38,272 nucleotides of DNA. It comes from Bacteroidales bacterium (GTDB lineage: Bacteria; Bacteroidota; Bacteroidia; Bacteroidales; F082). This document shows, in pieces, positions 8,152-15,901 of this stretch (position 1 is the stretch's first letter; each line of letters starts with the position of its first letter). The position numbers were made by a program, and so were the translations under genes. The stretch lies in contig JAFRRS010000019.1 in NCBI GenBank assembly GCA_017427985.1, positions 1 to 38,272 of the forward strand, in the 5' to 3' direction. The notes under the pieces were generated by a model that made no database searches, had not been told where the DNA came from, and was given only the letters and a program-made list of their open reading frames with translations.

Positions 8152-9071
8152 AGCCCGAGATTAAGAAAGAACTGGCGAACGGCATTGTGGAAGAATATGA
8201 GGTGAGCATCGCTCGGGCGTGCAAAATGATGGAGATACATAGGTAGTACTTCTATTACCGCGAGAAAAGGGACGACACGGAGGTTGAGGATGCGATAAGG
8301 GCAGCCGCCGAACACGGCGACGGGTTCTGGAAGATCTTCGAGAGACTCCGTCGTGACGGCAAGCCGTGGAACCACAAGAAAGTGTACCGTGTTTACAAGA
8401 ACATGCACTACGAGAAGCGATCCAAGCTTAAGAAACGTCTCCCGGCAAGGGTCAAGAACCCTTTGGAACAACCGCTGGAGCCCAACACCACATGGTCGAT
8501 AGACTTTGTCAGCGACATGCTTGAATGCGGAAGGAAGTTCCGTGTCTTGAACATCATCGACGACAGCGACCGTGTGGCTGTAGCCCAAGAGGTATCAATG
8601 TCTTTCCCTTCCAAGAGAGTGATACGGACGCTTGAGAAGGTGATATGGCTTAAAGGCAAACCGAGCGACATCAGATGCGACAACGGACCAGAGTTCATAT
8701 CAAAGGACTTCCAGGAATGGTGTAAGGGTAACGACATCAGGCTGCTGTTCACGCAACCTGGATGCCCGACACAGAACAGCTACATCGAGCGTTTCAACGG
8801 AAGCTACCGCAGAGCTGTACTCGACGCTTACATCTTCCGCACTTTAGAGGATGTCAAGCAAAAGACATGCGAATGGAACGACTACTACAACTACGAGAGG
8901 CCTCATGAAAGCCTCGGTAACAAGACTCCTATGGAGTTCTCTAAGAGAGTCAGTGACAAGGGCACCGACGTTGTTGCCCGTCTATGCGAAGATAGTCCGA
9001 TTCCGCCATCCCGTCAAGGCTGTACAAGCGTCCTTCGGACGGCCTTGACCGGATGTCGGACCGGCCTTTAG
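8139..9071 (+). pseudogene. IS3-family transposase OrfB, interrupted by an amber stop
   Basis: Read in the -1 frame from the slippery A-run, OrfB begins PEIKKELANGIVEEYEVSIA and reaches MMEIHR. It then meets TAG at 8244-8246, where relatives continue with a residue before YFYY. After the stop the frame is open to 9071 and holds the full DDE core: WSIDFVSD, CDNGPEF, and YIERFNGSYR exactly 35 residues after the second Asp. One nonsense mutation therefore inactivates an otherwise complete OrfB of about 306 residues. Translation could restart only inside the HTH_21-like region (Met at 8403), giving a partial protein. The last ~25 residues (RQGCTSVLRTALTG) look unconserved. Confidence 0.85.
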
Positions 9072-9196
9072 GCTGCATAACCGGTCATCAACGTAAAAAG
9101 CAACAGCGTAATATTGTATAAATGGAATTTTTTGAAATTAAATAATTATTTTTGCAGTCTATTTTATAACTGTCCTAAAAAGGGGAAGTTTACAAC

Positions 9197-9292
9197 AAAC
9201 AGGAAACCAATATATATCAATTAAATGAATTAGCTAAACAGAACGATTTATCAATTAGCATAAGACCTTCGGATATCAAAAATTACCGATAA
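9197..9292 (+). pseudogene. 3' fragment of an unidentified gene beside the IS
   Basis: An open frame of 31 codons with no start (KQETNIYQLNELAKQNDLSI, then SIRPSDIKNYR and TAA) begins right at the IS right end. It looks like the tail of a helical protein cut by the insertion. No matching 5' half is evident to the left of the IS, so the flank may have been deleted. The 9195-9615 interval carries only gene fragments. Confidence 0.3.
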
Positions 9293-9294
9293 TC

Positions 9295-9360
9295 CTACTC
9301 AAATTTATGTTTCCACCTTCTGTGTGACAATAGCCAGAAATATGGGCGGTTTTGATGCAT
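9295..9360 (-). pseudogene. C-terminal fragment of a second LpxL-type acyltransferase gene
   Basis: The reverse strand reads HQNRPYFWLLSHRRWKHKFE and a stop. It is almost the same as the end of the intact acyltransferase at 9616 (PYYWLWSHRRWKHKFD), but only about 20 residues survive. Upstream of base 9360 the homology ends abruptly at the tail of another broken gene. It is a leftover of a duplicated or recombined gene. Confidence 0.7.
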
Positions 9361-9530
9361 CAATCCTTCAAACTTCCTACAGGAACAACCAAAACTCCGT
9401 CATCAGGGCGTTTGTAGGCATAATCACCGACACCAGTAAGAACCATTAAAAATGAGGGTTTCTTCATCTTAGATGTATCAATTTTGTTTGCCAAAGCTTT
9501 TAACGATTTTGCACCTTTACAATTGATGGA
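9360..9530 (-). pseudogene. C-terminal fragment of an AAA-type ATPase (DUF4143 family-like)
   Basis: The reverse strand encodes 56 residues up to a TGA at 9360: CKGAKSLKALANKID, then FLMVLTGVGDYAYKRPDDGV and LVVPVGSLKD. The ending 'LTG.G.YAY.R.DGV.VVP.G.LK' is how the DUF4143/AAA ATPases common in Bacteroidales finish. A stop codon stands just upstream in frame and no ATPase core is present, so it is a remnant. Its last bases overlap the start of the acyltransferase fragment, marking a recombination junction. Confidence 0.6.
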
Positions 9531-9571
9531 TCAATTAGGCATATTTTTTTGATTATCAACAATATTTTTAT

Positions 9572-9613
9572 TTTTGATGTGACAGTTGGCCGTTTTTTGA
9601 TGTAACAGTTGGC
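9572..9613. repeat. Two 19-bp direct repeats, TTTTGATGTRACAGTTGGC
   Basis: Copies at 9572-9590 and 9595-9613 differ at one base (G or A). They end three bases before the acyltransferase stop codon at 9616. Their ACAGTTG core recalls the inverted repeat of the nearby IS, so they may be old IS-end remnants. Confidence 0.55.
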
Positions 9614-9615
9614 TA

Positions 9616-10482
9616 TCAATCAAACTTATGTTTCCACCTTCTGTGACTCCAAAGCCAATAATATGGGTGGTTCTTTATAGTTTGTTCAAGTAATTCCACG
9701 TATTTCTGCATGATGGCGCCTTCGGGGAGTTCGTTCGGGTGTTCGCAGATTTCATGGACATCGAGACGATATTTGCCGATGCGCTCTTTGATTACTTCGT
9801 AATAAAGGACTGGAAGGTCGTATTTTCTGGCGAAGCCTTCGGCACCGCGGATGAAACCTGTGCGACGATGCAGGAAATCAGTGACATAACAGCGCTCTGG
9901 GTTGCTCGGGTTCTGGTCGGAGAGAATCATGTAAGCGGCCGGGATATGATTTTCTTCGTGATATGCCATCACCTCGCGAACGTTGTCGTGGAAAACGACC
10001 TGGTCGCCATAACGTGTTCTGGCTCTGTTAATTAGCTTCTCAAAAACCTTGTTTGTATTGTGCGCCCCCACCCCTATTCCGTGATGCTTAAACTGCATAT
10101 CTACACTCAAAACCATCCATTCCCAGTTGTTGTGATGGCTCGACATCAGGACGACGCTCTTGCCTTGGTCAAAATATTTATTTACAACCTCAGGATTTGA
10201 GCAATGATAACGTCGCATCACGTTTTTGCGGCTCATTGTCAACATCTTAAGCATCTCGGCAGCGAGCTGCGCAAAGTGAAGGTAATAACGCTGTCGGGCT
10301 TTCCACACCTGCCATTTGCTCCATTCGGGAAACGATTTCGCAAAATTGTCGTCGATAATCTTCCGCCTATACCTTATTATATATGCCATTATCAGGTAAA
10401 ACGGAAAACAAATCAGATAAAGCAGGCAAAGCGGCAATATCGAAAGCGGATATAATATGAAATAGAATAAAAAATACGTCAT
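9616..10482 (-). CDS. LpxL/HtrB-type lipid A (lysophospholipid) acyltransferase
   Basis: A 288-residue inner-membrane protein. An N-terminal hydrophobic anchor (about residues 3-36, FYFILYPLSILPLCLLYLIC) is followed by the acyltransferase domain. The catalytic H-x4-E motif lies in SSHHNNWEW, with a second conserved block around SDQNPSNPE and RTGFIRGAEGFARKYDLPV. It ends in WSHRRWKHKFD, the usual ending of this family. It transfers an acyl chain to the lipid A precursor or a related lipid; which acyl position is not visible. I start at ATG 10482 (MTYFLFYF), because the longer reading adds 15 residues crossing a TAATTTTA box. It diverges from pckA. The 3' end of a close copy lies at 9295. Confidence 0.88.
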   Translation of the reverse strand: MTYFLFYFILYPLSILPLCLLYLICFPFYLIMAYIIRYRRKIIDDNFAKSFPEWSKWQVWKARQRYYLHFAQLAAEMLKMLTMSRKNVMRRYHCSNPEVVNKYFDQGKSVVLMSSHHNNWEWMVLSVDMQFKHHGIGVGAHNTNKVFEKLINRARTRYGDQVVFHDNVREVMAYHEENHIPAAYMILSDQNPSNPERCYVTDFLHRRTGFIRGAEGFARKYDLPVLYYEVIKERIGKYRLDVHEICEHPNELPEGAIMQKYVELLEQTIKNHPYYWLWSHRRWKHKFD

Positions 10483-10556
10483 TTTTAAAATTTCAGGCTG
10501 TAAAATTACGCATTTTCTCTCTTTCAATGGTCAAAAAAATTTATTTTTTCAAAATG

Positions 10557-10588
10557 TTTGCTTTTTAAATATTTTATTCCGAACTTTG
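10557..10588 (+). promoter_or_regulatory. pckA promoter
   Basis: TTTG (10557-10560), a 20-base spacer and GAACTTTG (10581-10588, one mismatch to TAnnTTTG) give a leader of roughly 35 bases before the pckA start. Confidence 0.6.
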
Positions 10589-10627
10589 CAGATTATTTAG
10601 AAATTTATTTGTATTAATTTTAAAGAT

Positions 10628-12259
10628 ATGGCTAACAACATCAACGAAATCAGAGAGGCATTGGCTTCTTACGGCATCAAGGATGTCAAGGAAATTTACT
10701 ATAACCCATCGTACGAAGAGCTTTACAAGGCTGAGATGAACCCTGCTTTGACAGGTTTTGAGAAAGGCGTCGAGACCGAGCTGAAGGCAGTGAACGTGAT
10801 GACTGGTATCTACACCGGCCGCTCGCCTAAGGACAAATACATCGTTATGGACAAGAACTCGAAGGACACCGTTTGGTGGAACACTCCAGTTTATCCGAAC
10901 GACAACCATGAGATGAGCGAGAAAGTGTGGGAAGAAGTGAAAAACCTCGCAAAGAAACAGCTTTCGGGCAAGAACCTTTACGTGGTTGACGCATTCTGCG
11001 GAGCAAACAAAGACACCCGCATGGCTGTACGTTTCATCATGGAAGTGGCTTGGCAGGCTCATTTTGTGCTCAACATGTTCATTAAGCCGACTGAGGAAGA
11101 ACTTAAAGAGTTCAAACCGAACTTCACCGTTTACACAGCATCGAAGGCTAAAGTGGAGAATTACAAGGAGTTAGGCTTGAACAGCGACACCTGCGTGGCA
11201 TTCAACGTCACATCACGCGAGCAAGTCATCTTGAACACCTGGTACGGCGGCGAGATGAAGAAAGGTATGTTCTCGATGATGAACTACTACCTGCCGCTGC
11301 AAGGCATCGCCTCGATGCACTGCTCAGCAAACACTGACATGAAAGGCGAAAACACCGCTATCTTCTTCGGTTTGTCAGGCACAGGCAAGACCACTCTTTC
11401 AACCGACCCGAAACGTCTTCTCATCGGTGACGACGAGCACGGCTGGGACGACGAAGGCGTGTTCAACTTCGAAGGCGGCTGCTATGCAAAGGTCATCAAC
11501 CTCGACAAGGACAGCGAGCCGGACATCTACAACGCCATCAAACGCAACGCATTACTTGAAAACGTCACTGTTGACGCAAACGGCAAGATTGACTTCAAAG
11601 ACAAGAGCGTGACAGAAAACACACGTGTCTCCTATCCTATCGAGCACATCGAGAAGATTGTGAAGAACGTGCGTCCAGTGTCATCAGGTCCGGCAGCAAA
11701 GAACGTCATCTTCCTTTCAGCCGACGCTTTCGGCGTGTTGCCTCCAGTCTCAATCCTGACTCCAGACCAGTGCAAATACTACTTCTTGAGCGGTTTCACT
11801 GCAAAACTCGCAGGTACCGAACGCGGCATCACCGAGCCGACACCTACTTTCAGTGCATGCTTCGGACAAGCATTCCTCGAGCTGCATCCAACGAAATATG
11901 CTGAAGAACTTGTGAAACGCATGGAACAGAGCAACGCAAAGGCTTACTTGGTAAATACTGGATGGAACGGAACAGGCAAGCGTATCTCAATCCGCGATAC
12001 ACGTGGTATCATCGACGCTATCCTCGACGGCTCTATCGAGAAGGCTCCAACCAAGAAGATTCCGTACTTCGACTTTGAGGTTCCTACAGCATTGCCAGGC
12101 GTAGATCCGAAGATTCTCGACCCACGCGACACTTACGCAAATGTTGAGGATTGGAACAAGAAAGCCGAAGATCTCTCCAGCAGATTCATCAAGAACTTCG
12201 CCAAGTTCACGACAAACGAAGCAGGCAAGGCTTTGGTTAAAGCAGGTCCACAATTATAG
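10628..12259 (+). CDS. pckA: Phosphoenolpyruvate carboxykinase (ATP)
   Basis: A 543-residue protein, full length for ATP-dependent PEPCK (EC 4.1.1.49). It interconverts oxaloacetate plus ATP with PEP, CO2 and ADP. Visible landmarks are [15 protein letters not shown] (oxaloacetate-binding Arg), the P-loop [11 protein letters not shown] at about residues 248-258, the metal/kinase-2 site [20 protein letters not shown], and the C-terminal [20 protein letters not shown]. In rumen and gut Bacteroidales the enzyme mainly runs in the CO2-fixing direction toward succinate. That direction is known for the group and inferred here. Codon use is strongly biased, like ppdK, which suggests high expression. 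It is transcribed alone from the promoter at 10557. Confidence 0.97.
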   Translation: MANNINEIREALASYGIKDVKEIYYNPSYEELYKAEMNPALTGFEKGVETELKAVNVMTGIYTGRSPKDKYIVMDKNSKDTVWWNTPVYPNDNHEMSEKVWEEVKNLAKKQLSGKNLYVVDAFCGANKDTRMAVRFIMEVAWQAHFVLNMFIKPTEEELKEFKPNFTVYTASKAKVENYKELGLNSDTCVAFNVTSREQVILNTWYGGEMKKGMFSMMNYYLPLQGIASMHCSANTDMKGENTAIFFGLSGTGKTTLSTDPKRLLIGDDEHGWDDEGVFNFEGGCYAKVINLDKDSEPDIYNAIKRNALLENVTVDANGKIDFKDKSVTENTRVSYPIEHIEKIVKNVRPVSSGPAAKNVIFLSADAFGVLPPVSILTPDQCKYYFLSGFTAKLAGTERGITEPTPTFSACFGQAFLELHPTKYAEELVKRMEQSNAKAYLVNTGWNGTGKRISIRDTRGIIDAILDGSIEKAPTKKIPYFDFEVPTALPGVDPKILDPRDTYANVEDWNKKAEDLSSRFIKNFAKFTTNEAGKALVKAGPQL

Positions 12260-12262
12260 ACA

Positions 12263-12287
12263 TTAGACGTTAGACCTTAGACGTTAG
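12263..12287. repeat. Short tandem repeat of TTAGACGTTAGAC type
   Basis: TTAGACGTTAGACCTTAGAC is a run of near-identical 6-7 base units (TTAGAC with G or C). It fills the gap between the pckA stop codon and the palindrome at 12287. It is a simple intergenic repeat with no visible role. Confidence 0.6.
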
Positions 12288-12314
12288 TAGAGACGTTTCA
12301 GGAAACGTCTCTAC
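12287..12314. repeat. GTAGAGACG palindrome, copy 3
   Basis: A perfect 13-bp inverted repeat, GTAGAGACGTTTC and GAAACGTCTCTAC, around a two-base AG. It is the same as the 5S terminator hairpin at 150 except for the loop (CT there) and the last base. It stands 28 bases after the pckA stop codon and has no T-tract. Confidence 0.8.
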
Positions 12315-12350
12315 AGCATTTTAAAAACAAATAACTAAAAAATTAATAAT

Positions 12351-13664
12351 ATGAAAAAATTCTTAATGTTAGCGGTGGCTGTGCTTTTCGCAATGAGCAT
12401 CAGCGCGCAGGAGTATTATGTGTCGAAGAACACAGGAAACAACAGAGGTGACGGCAGCAAGGAGAAACCGTACAAAAACCTTCAGAAAGCCATTGACGCC
12501 GTTCCGGAAGGCGCAACGATTTACGTTGCAGAAGGCAACTATTTCGGAACTTTGGACTGTGGTAACATCAACGTTACAAAATGCGTAAAGATTTATGGCG
12601 GCTACAGCACCGACTTCGCGAATCGTGACATCTTGAAATACAGGACATTGGTCCAGCCTACTGCAGAGTCGAACGGCACTGCAAAAGGTGGCGGAACAAT
12701 GATTATCAAGGTGAACAATCCTAATGGCGAGATTGTCGTGGACGGTCTCCTGTTCGACCGCGGCAACTCGATTTCCTACAATGCACGTGGCGAAGGCAAG
12801 CCGAAGGGCGTTGAGTCACCGATGATGAACCCTATCGGCACTGGCGGCATCGGCGGTCCAAATCTTGAATTGACTAATGTTTTGACAACAGAGACAAGAG
12901 AGTTGTATTTCGACAATCCGAATTTAAAGACTATCACCATCCGCAACTGCGCTTTTGTGAACGCACCAAACTACGGAATCGGCGGAATGTTCCAAGGCGA
13001 AGTCACCATCGACAACTGCATCTTCGTCAACTGCCGCATGATTGCATGCGATGTGATGGGCAGTAATGGTCAGAAGTACCAGACAGTGCATTTCACAAAC
13101 AACACAGTTCTCTTCACTTGGTCACGTCTAAAAGACTATGGCGACATGGGCTATGGCTTCCGTTACAACAACGGCACACACAGCTACGTCGACCATTGCA
13201 TCATCGGCTGCAGCATCTACGCAGGTCTCGACCGCGCACGTATAGATTACAAAGACAAAGAGGCACAGAAGATTGCAGCTACGACAAACAACATGTTCTT
13301 CTTGAACAGAAATGCTGACGCTGCATTGGAAGGTGGCGGCAAATTCCTGATGATTAGTGTCGACCAGTTTGAAGATGCCGAGGCTTTGACCGAAATCGAC
13401 GGCTGCATTGGCATGTCGGACCCGAAAGTTTTCAACGGCAAAATCAACGAGGCATATCTGAAGGGATTCGCTAATGCGTCATATAAAGAGTCGACAGATT
13501 ATCAGCCAAGTTCAGCCGACAACAAGCTTCGCGCTGCTTTGGGATTGAACAAACAAGGCACTATCAATTCATCGGCATCGATGTTTGCGAACCGTTATCC
13601 GTTTGAGGATGCGCTGAAGTTGTTTGGTGCTGTGAATGGATATGGCGCACAAATGCCGAAATAA
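12351..13664 (+). CDS. Secreted right-handed parallel beta-helix protein
   Basis: A 437-residue protein with a clear signal peptide (MKKFLMLAVAVLFAMSISAQ). The mature part opens with YYVSKNTGNNRGDGSKEKPY and YKNLQKAIDAVPEGATIYVA. This is the hallmark start of pectate-lyase-like/DUF1565 beta-helices ('v.DGS...PF.TLq.Ai...pGdtIyv..G.Y'). Short rungs follow, such as GEVTIDNCIFVNCRM and HFTNNTVLF. Catalytic residues of polysaccharide lyases cannot be assigned, so enzyme activity is unproven; it may bind glycans or be structural. No T9SS tail is present. It lies downstream of pckA beyond the repeats and has its own terminator at 13686. Confidence 0.75.
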   Translation: MKKFLMLAVAVLFAMSISAQEYYVSKNTGNNRGDGSKEKPYKNLQKAIDAVPEGATIYVAEGNYFGTLDCGNINVTKCVKIYGGYSTDFANRDILKYRTLVQPTAESNGTAKGGGTMIIKVNNPNGEIVVDGLLFDRGNSISYNARGEGKPKGVESPMMNPIGTGGIGGPNLELTNVLTTETRELYFDNPNLKTITIRNCAFVNAPNYGIGGMFQGEVTIDNCIFVNCRMIACDVMGSNGQKYQTVHFTNNTVLFTWSRLKDYGDMGYGFRYNNGTHSYVDHCIIGCSIYAGLDRARIDYKDKEAQKIAATTNNMFFLNRNADAALEGGGKFLMISVDQFEDAEALTEIDGCIGMSDPKVFNGKINEAYLKGFANASYKESTDYQPSSADNKLRAALGLNKQGTINSSASMFANRYPFEDALKLFGAVNGYGAQMPK

Positions 13665-13685
13665 TCTTGCGCATTAAGCAGAATG

Positions 13686-13777
13686 GAGAAATCCTTTTAG
13701 TTGAAAGTTTAGAGTGTAGAGTTTAGAGTGGTTTAAAGTTTATAGTCTAAAAGTTTAAAAGGATTTCTCTGTTTTTA
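13686..13777 (+). terminator. Long hairpin terminator with simple-repeat filler in the loop
   Basis: GAGAAATCCTTTT (13686-13698) and AAAAGGATTTCTC (13757-13769) are perfect 13-bp arms followed by TGTTTTTATT. The 58-base loop is made of TTTAGAGT-type simple repeats. It ends the beta-helix gene transcript. Confidence 0.7.
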
Positions 13778-13814
13778 TTAATAAGGTGTTTTATTGTTAT
13801 TCAAGTATTGTGTT

Positions 13815-14597
13815 ATGAAAAGAATCGTATTAGTATCTATTGTTGCATTGATTGCATTGACCACATTGTCTTTTACTGCTGGTGATGGCGTCACTTTGAG
13901 ACTTCATCCGAATAAGGATAAGACCTTTATGATTGTCTCAAAGACTTCACAGACTACGGTCATGAAAGTTCAAGGTCAAACCATGAGAAGTACCACGACA
14001 TTAGACGGACGCCAGTCATTAAACGTGAAAGAGGTCTCCACAGATAACATCGTGATTGAGACTCAGATTGAAGCCATAAAAATGGTCAACAACGCGATGG
14101 GCATGACTTTCAACTATGACTCGGACAATCCTCAAAGTACCAGTCCGATGATAGCAGACCAGGCAAACGCGTTTGACAAGATGATCAAAAAGCCTACTAC
14201 CATCACATATAACGAATTGGGTCACAACGCCAATCCGGATAACATGGAAATGAGCCAGTTGGGCAATGTGATTATCGAGCTTCCAGAACAAGAATTGCAT
14301 GTCGGAAGCCAATGGAATTACACCAAGACACAGAATGTCAGCGATGTGGAGATAAGCATCAACATGACATGTACTGTAACAAAAATTTCAAAGAAAGGCG
14401 TCGATTTCAGTTTCACGGGAACCATTGACTCCAAAGATGTTACAGGCACTTATGACGGAACTTCAACAATCGACATTCAAACTGGTATTGTTACAGCAAG
14501 CACTGTCAACAGCAAGGTGTCGATGACTGTATCAGAGCAAGGAATGGATATTCCAATAACTATAACTGGCACGACAACGGTTACGGTGAAGGAGTAA
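13815..14597 (+). CDS. Exported protein of unknown function (DUF6263-like)
   Basis: A 260-residue protein with a signal peptide (MKRIVLVSIVALIALTTLSF). The mature part consists of regular alternating beta strands (TFMIVSKTSQTTVMKVQG, VGSQWNYTKTQNV, VDFSFTGTIDSKDVTGTYDG). It ends in Thr-rich strands (ITITGTTTVTVKE). The layout, with a repeated 'G...T.D.QTGIV' strand near the end, resembles DUF6263-type Bacteroidota periplasmic or outer-membrane proteins. That match is a guess by eye. I start at ATG 13815, because the seven upstream residues do not extend the signal sequence sensibly. No lipobox is seen. Convergent with dnaN. Confidence 0.6.
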   Translation: MKRIVLVSIVALIALTTLSFTAGDGVTLRLHPNKDKTFMIVSKTSQTTVMKVQGQTMRSTTTLDGRQSLNVKEVSTDNIVIETQIEAIKMVNNAMGMTFNYDSDNPQSTSPMIADQANAFDKMIKKPTTITYNELGHNANPDNMEMSQLGNVIIELPEQELHVGSQWNYTKTQNVSDVEISINMTCTVTKISKKGVDFSFTGTIDSKDVTGTYDGTSTIDIQTGIVTASTVNSKVSMTVSEQGMDIPITITGTTTVTVKE

Positions 14598-14599
14598 CA

Positions 14600-14640
14600 A
14601 AGTTTAGAGTGTAGAGATTAGAGTGTAGAGAGTAGAGAGC
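14600..14640. repeat. Simple repeat of AGTGTAGAG type
   Basis: The bases after the stop codon at 14597 are made of short units (TTTAGAGT, GTAGAGA, TTAGAGT). The same kind of filler occurs at 13704-13757. Confidence 0.55.
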
Positions 14641-14651
14641 TTGAGATAACG

Positions 14652-14682
14652 AAAACGACCGAGGGATTTCCCCGGTCGTTTT
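14652..14682. terminator. Bidirectional terminator between the 13815 gene and dnaN
   Basis: AAAACGACCG...GGG and CCC...CGGTCGTTTT form a strong hairpin with an ATTT loop and A/T-rich ends on both sides. It sits between two convergent genes and can serve both strands. Confidence 0.8.
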
Positions 14683-14704
14683 AATTATGAAAAAAAACTA
14701 CAAA

Positions 14705-15829
14705 TTAGTTCAGCATTACTGGCATGAGGAGCATCAGGATGTCCTCGTCGGCGTTCTGGTTGTCGACTGGGGTGATGATACCGGCGCGATTTGGTGCCGA
14801 CATCTCGAGCTGAATCTCAGTCTGGCTGAGGTTAGCAAGCATCTCCTGGAAGAACTTCGAGCTGAAGCCGATTTCCATGTCTTCGCCTGTATAGTTGCAT
14901 GAGAGGCGTTCCTTGGCTTCGTTCGAGTAGTCGAGGTCTTCGGCTGTGAGAACCAGTTCCTGACCGTTTATCTTGAAACGAATCTGGTGTGTTGCCTTGC
15001 TTGAGAAGATAGCCACACGCTTGATAGCTGCGTTAAGCAGCTGACGGTCAACGATAAGCTTGTTAGGATTTGTAGTCGGGATGACTGCCTCGTAGTTAGG
15101 ATAACGACCTTCAATAAGGCGGCAAATCAGCTTGTACTCGCCAAATGTGAACGAGGCGTTGGTGTTGTTAAATTCAACGTGCACCGGCTCGTCGGCTTTT
15201 CCCGAAAGGATGTTCTTCAACTGGTTGATAGGCTTCTTAGGCACGATAAACGATGCGGCGGTGTCTGACTTGACATCCATTCTTCTGTAGCGCACCAGTT
15301 TGTGAGCGTCGGTAGCCACGAAAGTGAGGCATGTGTCGCTCATCGCCATGAACACGCCTGTCATGATCGGGCGGATCTCGTCGCTGCCTGTCGCGAAGAT
15401 TGTCTTCTCGAAGCCGCAAGCGAGAACGTCGGCTGGAATATCCCACACTGAAGGCTCAGTAATAACTGGCACTTGCGGGAATTCGTCGCTCTTATGGCCG
15501 ACCATTTTATAACGTCCCTCGCCCGTTGTGATTTCGATAGCGAGAGTTGCTTCGTCGATATTGAATGACACCGGAATGTCAGGGAAATTCTTCATCACGT
15601 CGATGAGAAGACGTGCAGGGATTGTGACCTGTCCCTTGCCTTCAACCATATCAGGCTTTATGGACACAGTCATTGTTGTCTCAAGGTCTGATGCCGTGAT
15701 CTTGAGCTCGTCCTCGTTGATATCAAAGAGGAAATCGTCGAGAATCGGCAATGTATTGCTTGAATTGATGACACCGCTGAGTGCCTGAATCGCTTTTAAG
15801 AGTTTCAAACTCGAAAGAATAAACTTCAT
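14705..15829 (-). CDS. dnaN: DNA polymerase III subunit beta (sliding clamp)
   Basis: A 374-residue protein, the normal clamp length. It forms the dimeric ring that tethers the replicative polymerase to DNA. Typical landmarks are MKFILSSLKLLKAIQALSGV at the start, SNTLPILDDFLFDI, TIPARLLIDVMKNFPD, the FIVPKKPINQLKNIL domain-2 region, EGRYPNYEAVIPT, SSKATHQIRFKI, and the end DEDILMLLMPVMLN. It lies 72 bases downstream of the large gene at 15902; a TAATTTAG box between them may be its own promoter. It is not beside dnaA in this window. Confidence 0.97.
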   Translation of the reverse strand: MKFILSSLKLLKAIQALSGVINSSNTLPILDDFLFDINEDELKITASDLETTMTVSIKPDMVEGKGQVTIPARLLIDVMKNFPDIPVSFNIDEATLAIEITTGEGRYKMVGHKSDEFPQVPVITEPSVWDIPADVLACGFEKTIFATGSDEIRPIMTGVFMAMSDTCLTFVATDAHKLVRYRRMDVKSDTAASFIVPKKPINQLKNILSGKADEPVHVEFNNTNASFTFGEYKLICRLIEGRYPNYEAVIPTTNPNKLIVDRQLLNAAIKRVAIFSSKATHQIRFKINGQELVLTAEDLDYSNEAKERLSCNYTGEDMEIGFSSKFFQEMLANLSQTEIQLEMSAPNRAGIITPVDNQNADEDILMLLMPVMLN

Positions 15830-15901
15830 AATTCACTATATTTTTTCAAACTGCTAAATTACAACATTTTCTTCAATTGAAGTACGTTTTTTAAAAATTT
15901 T

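Larger units (their letters stand above)
7813..9194 (+). mobile_element. IS3-family insertion sequence (IS407-like), about 1382 bp
   Basis: The ends start with TG and finish with CA and align as 37-base imperfect inverted repeats without gaps. CTTCCC and GGACAGTT are shared at equal distances from both ends (left 7813-7849, right 9158-9194). Inside are an OrfA with helix-turn-helix and leucine-zipper and an OrfB with the DDE integrase core. No convincing target duplication is seen: left flank TATT, right flank ACAA. That suggests flank divergence or rearrangement after insertion. OrfB has an in-frame amber stop, so this copy is probably not self-mobile. Confidence 0.88.
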
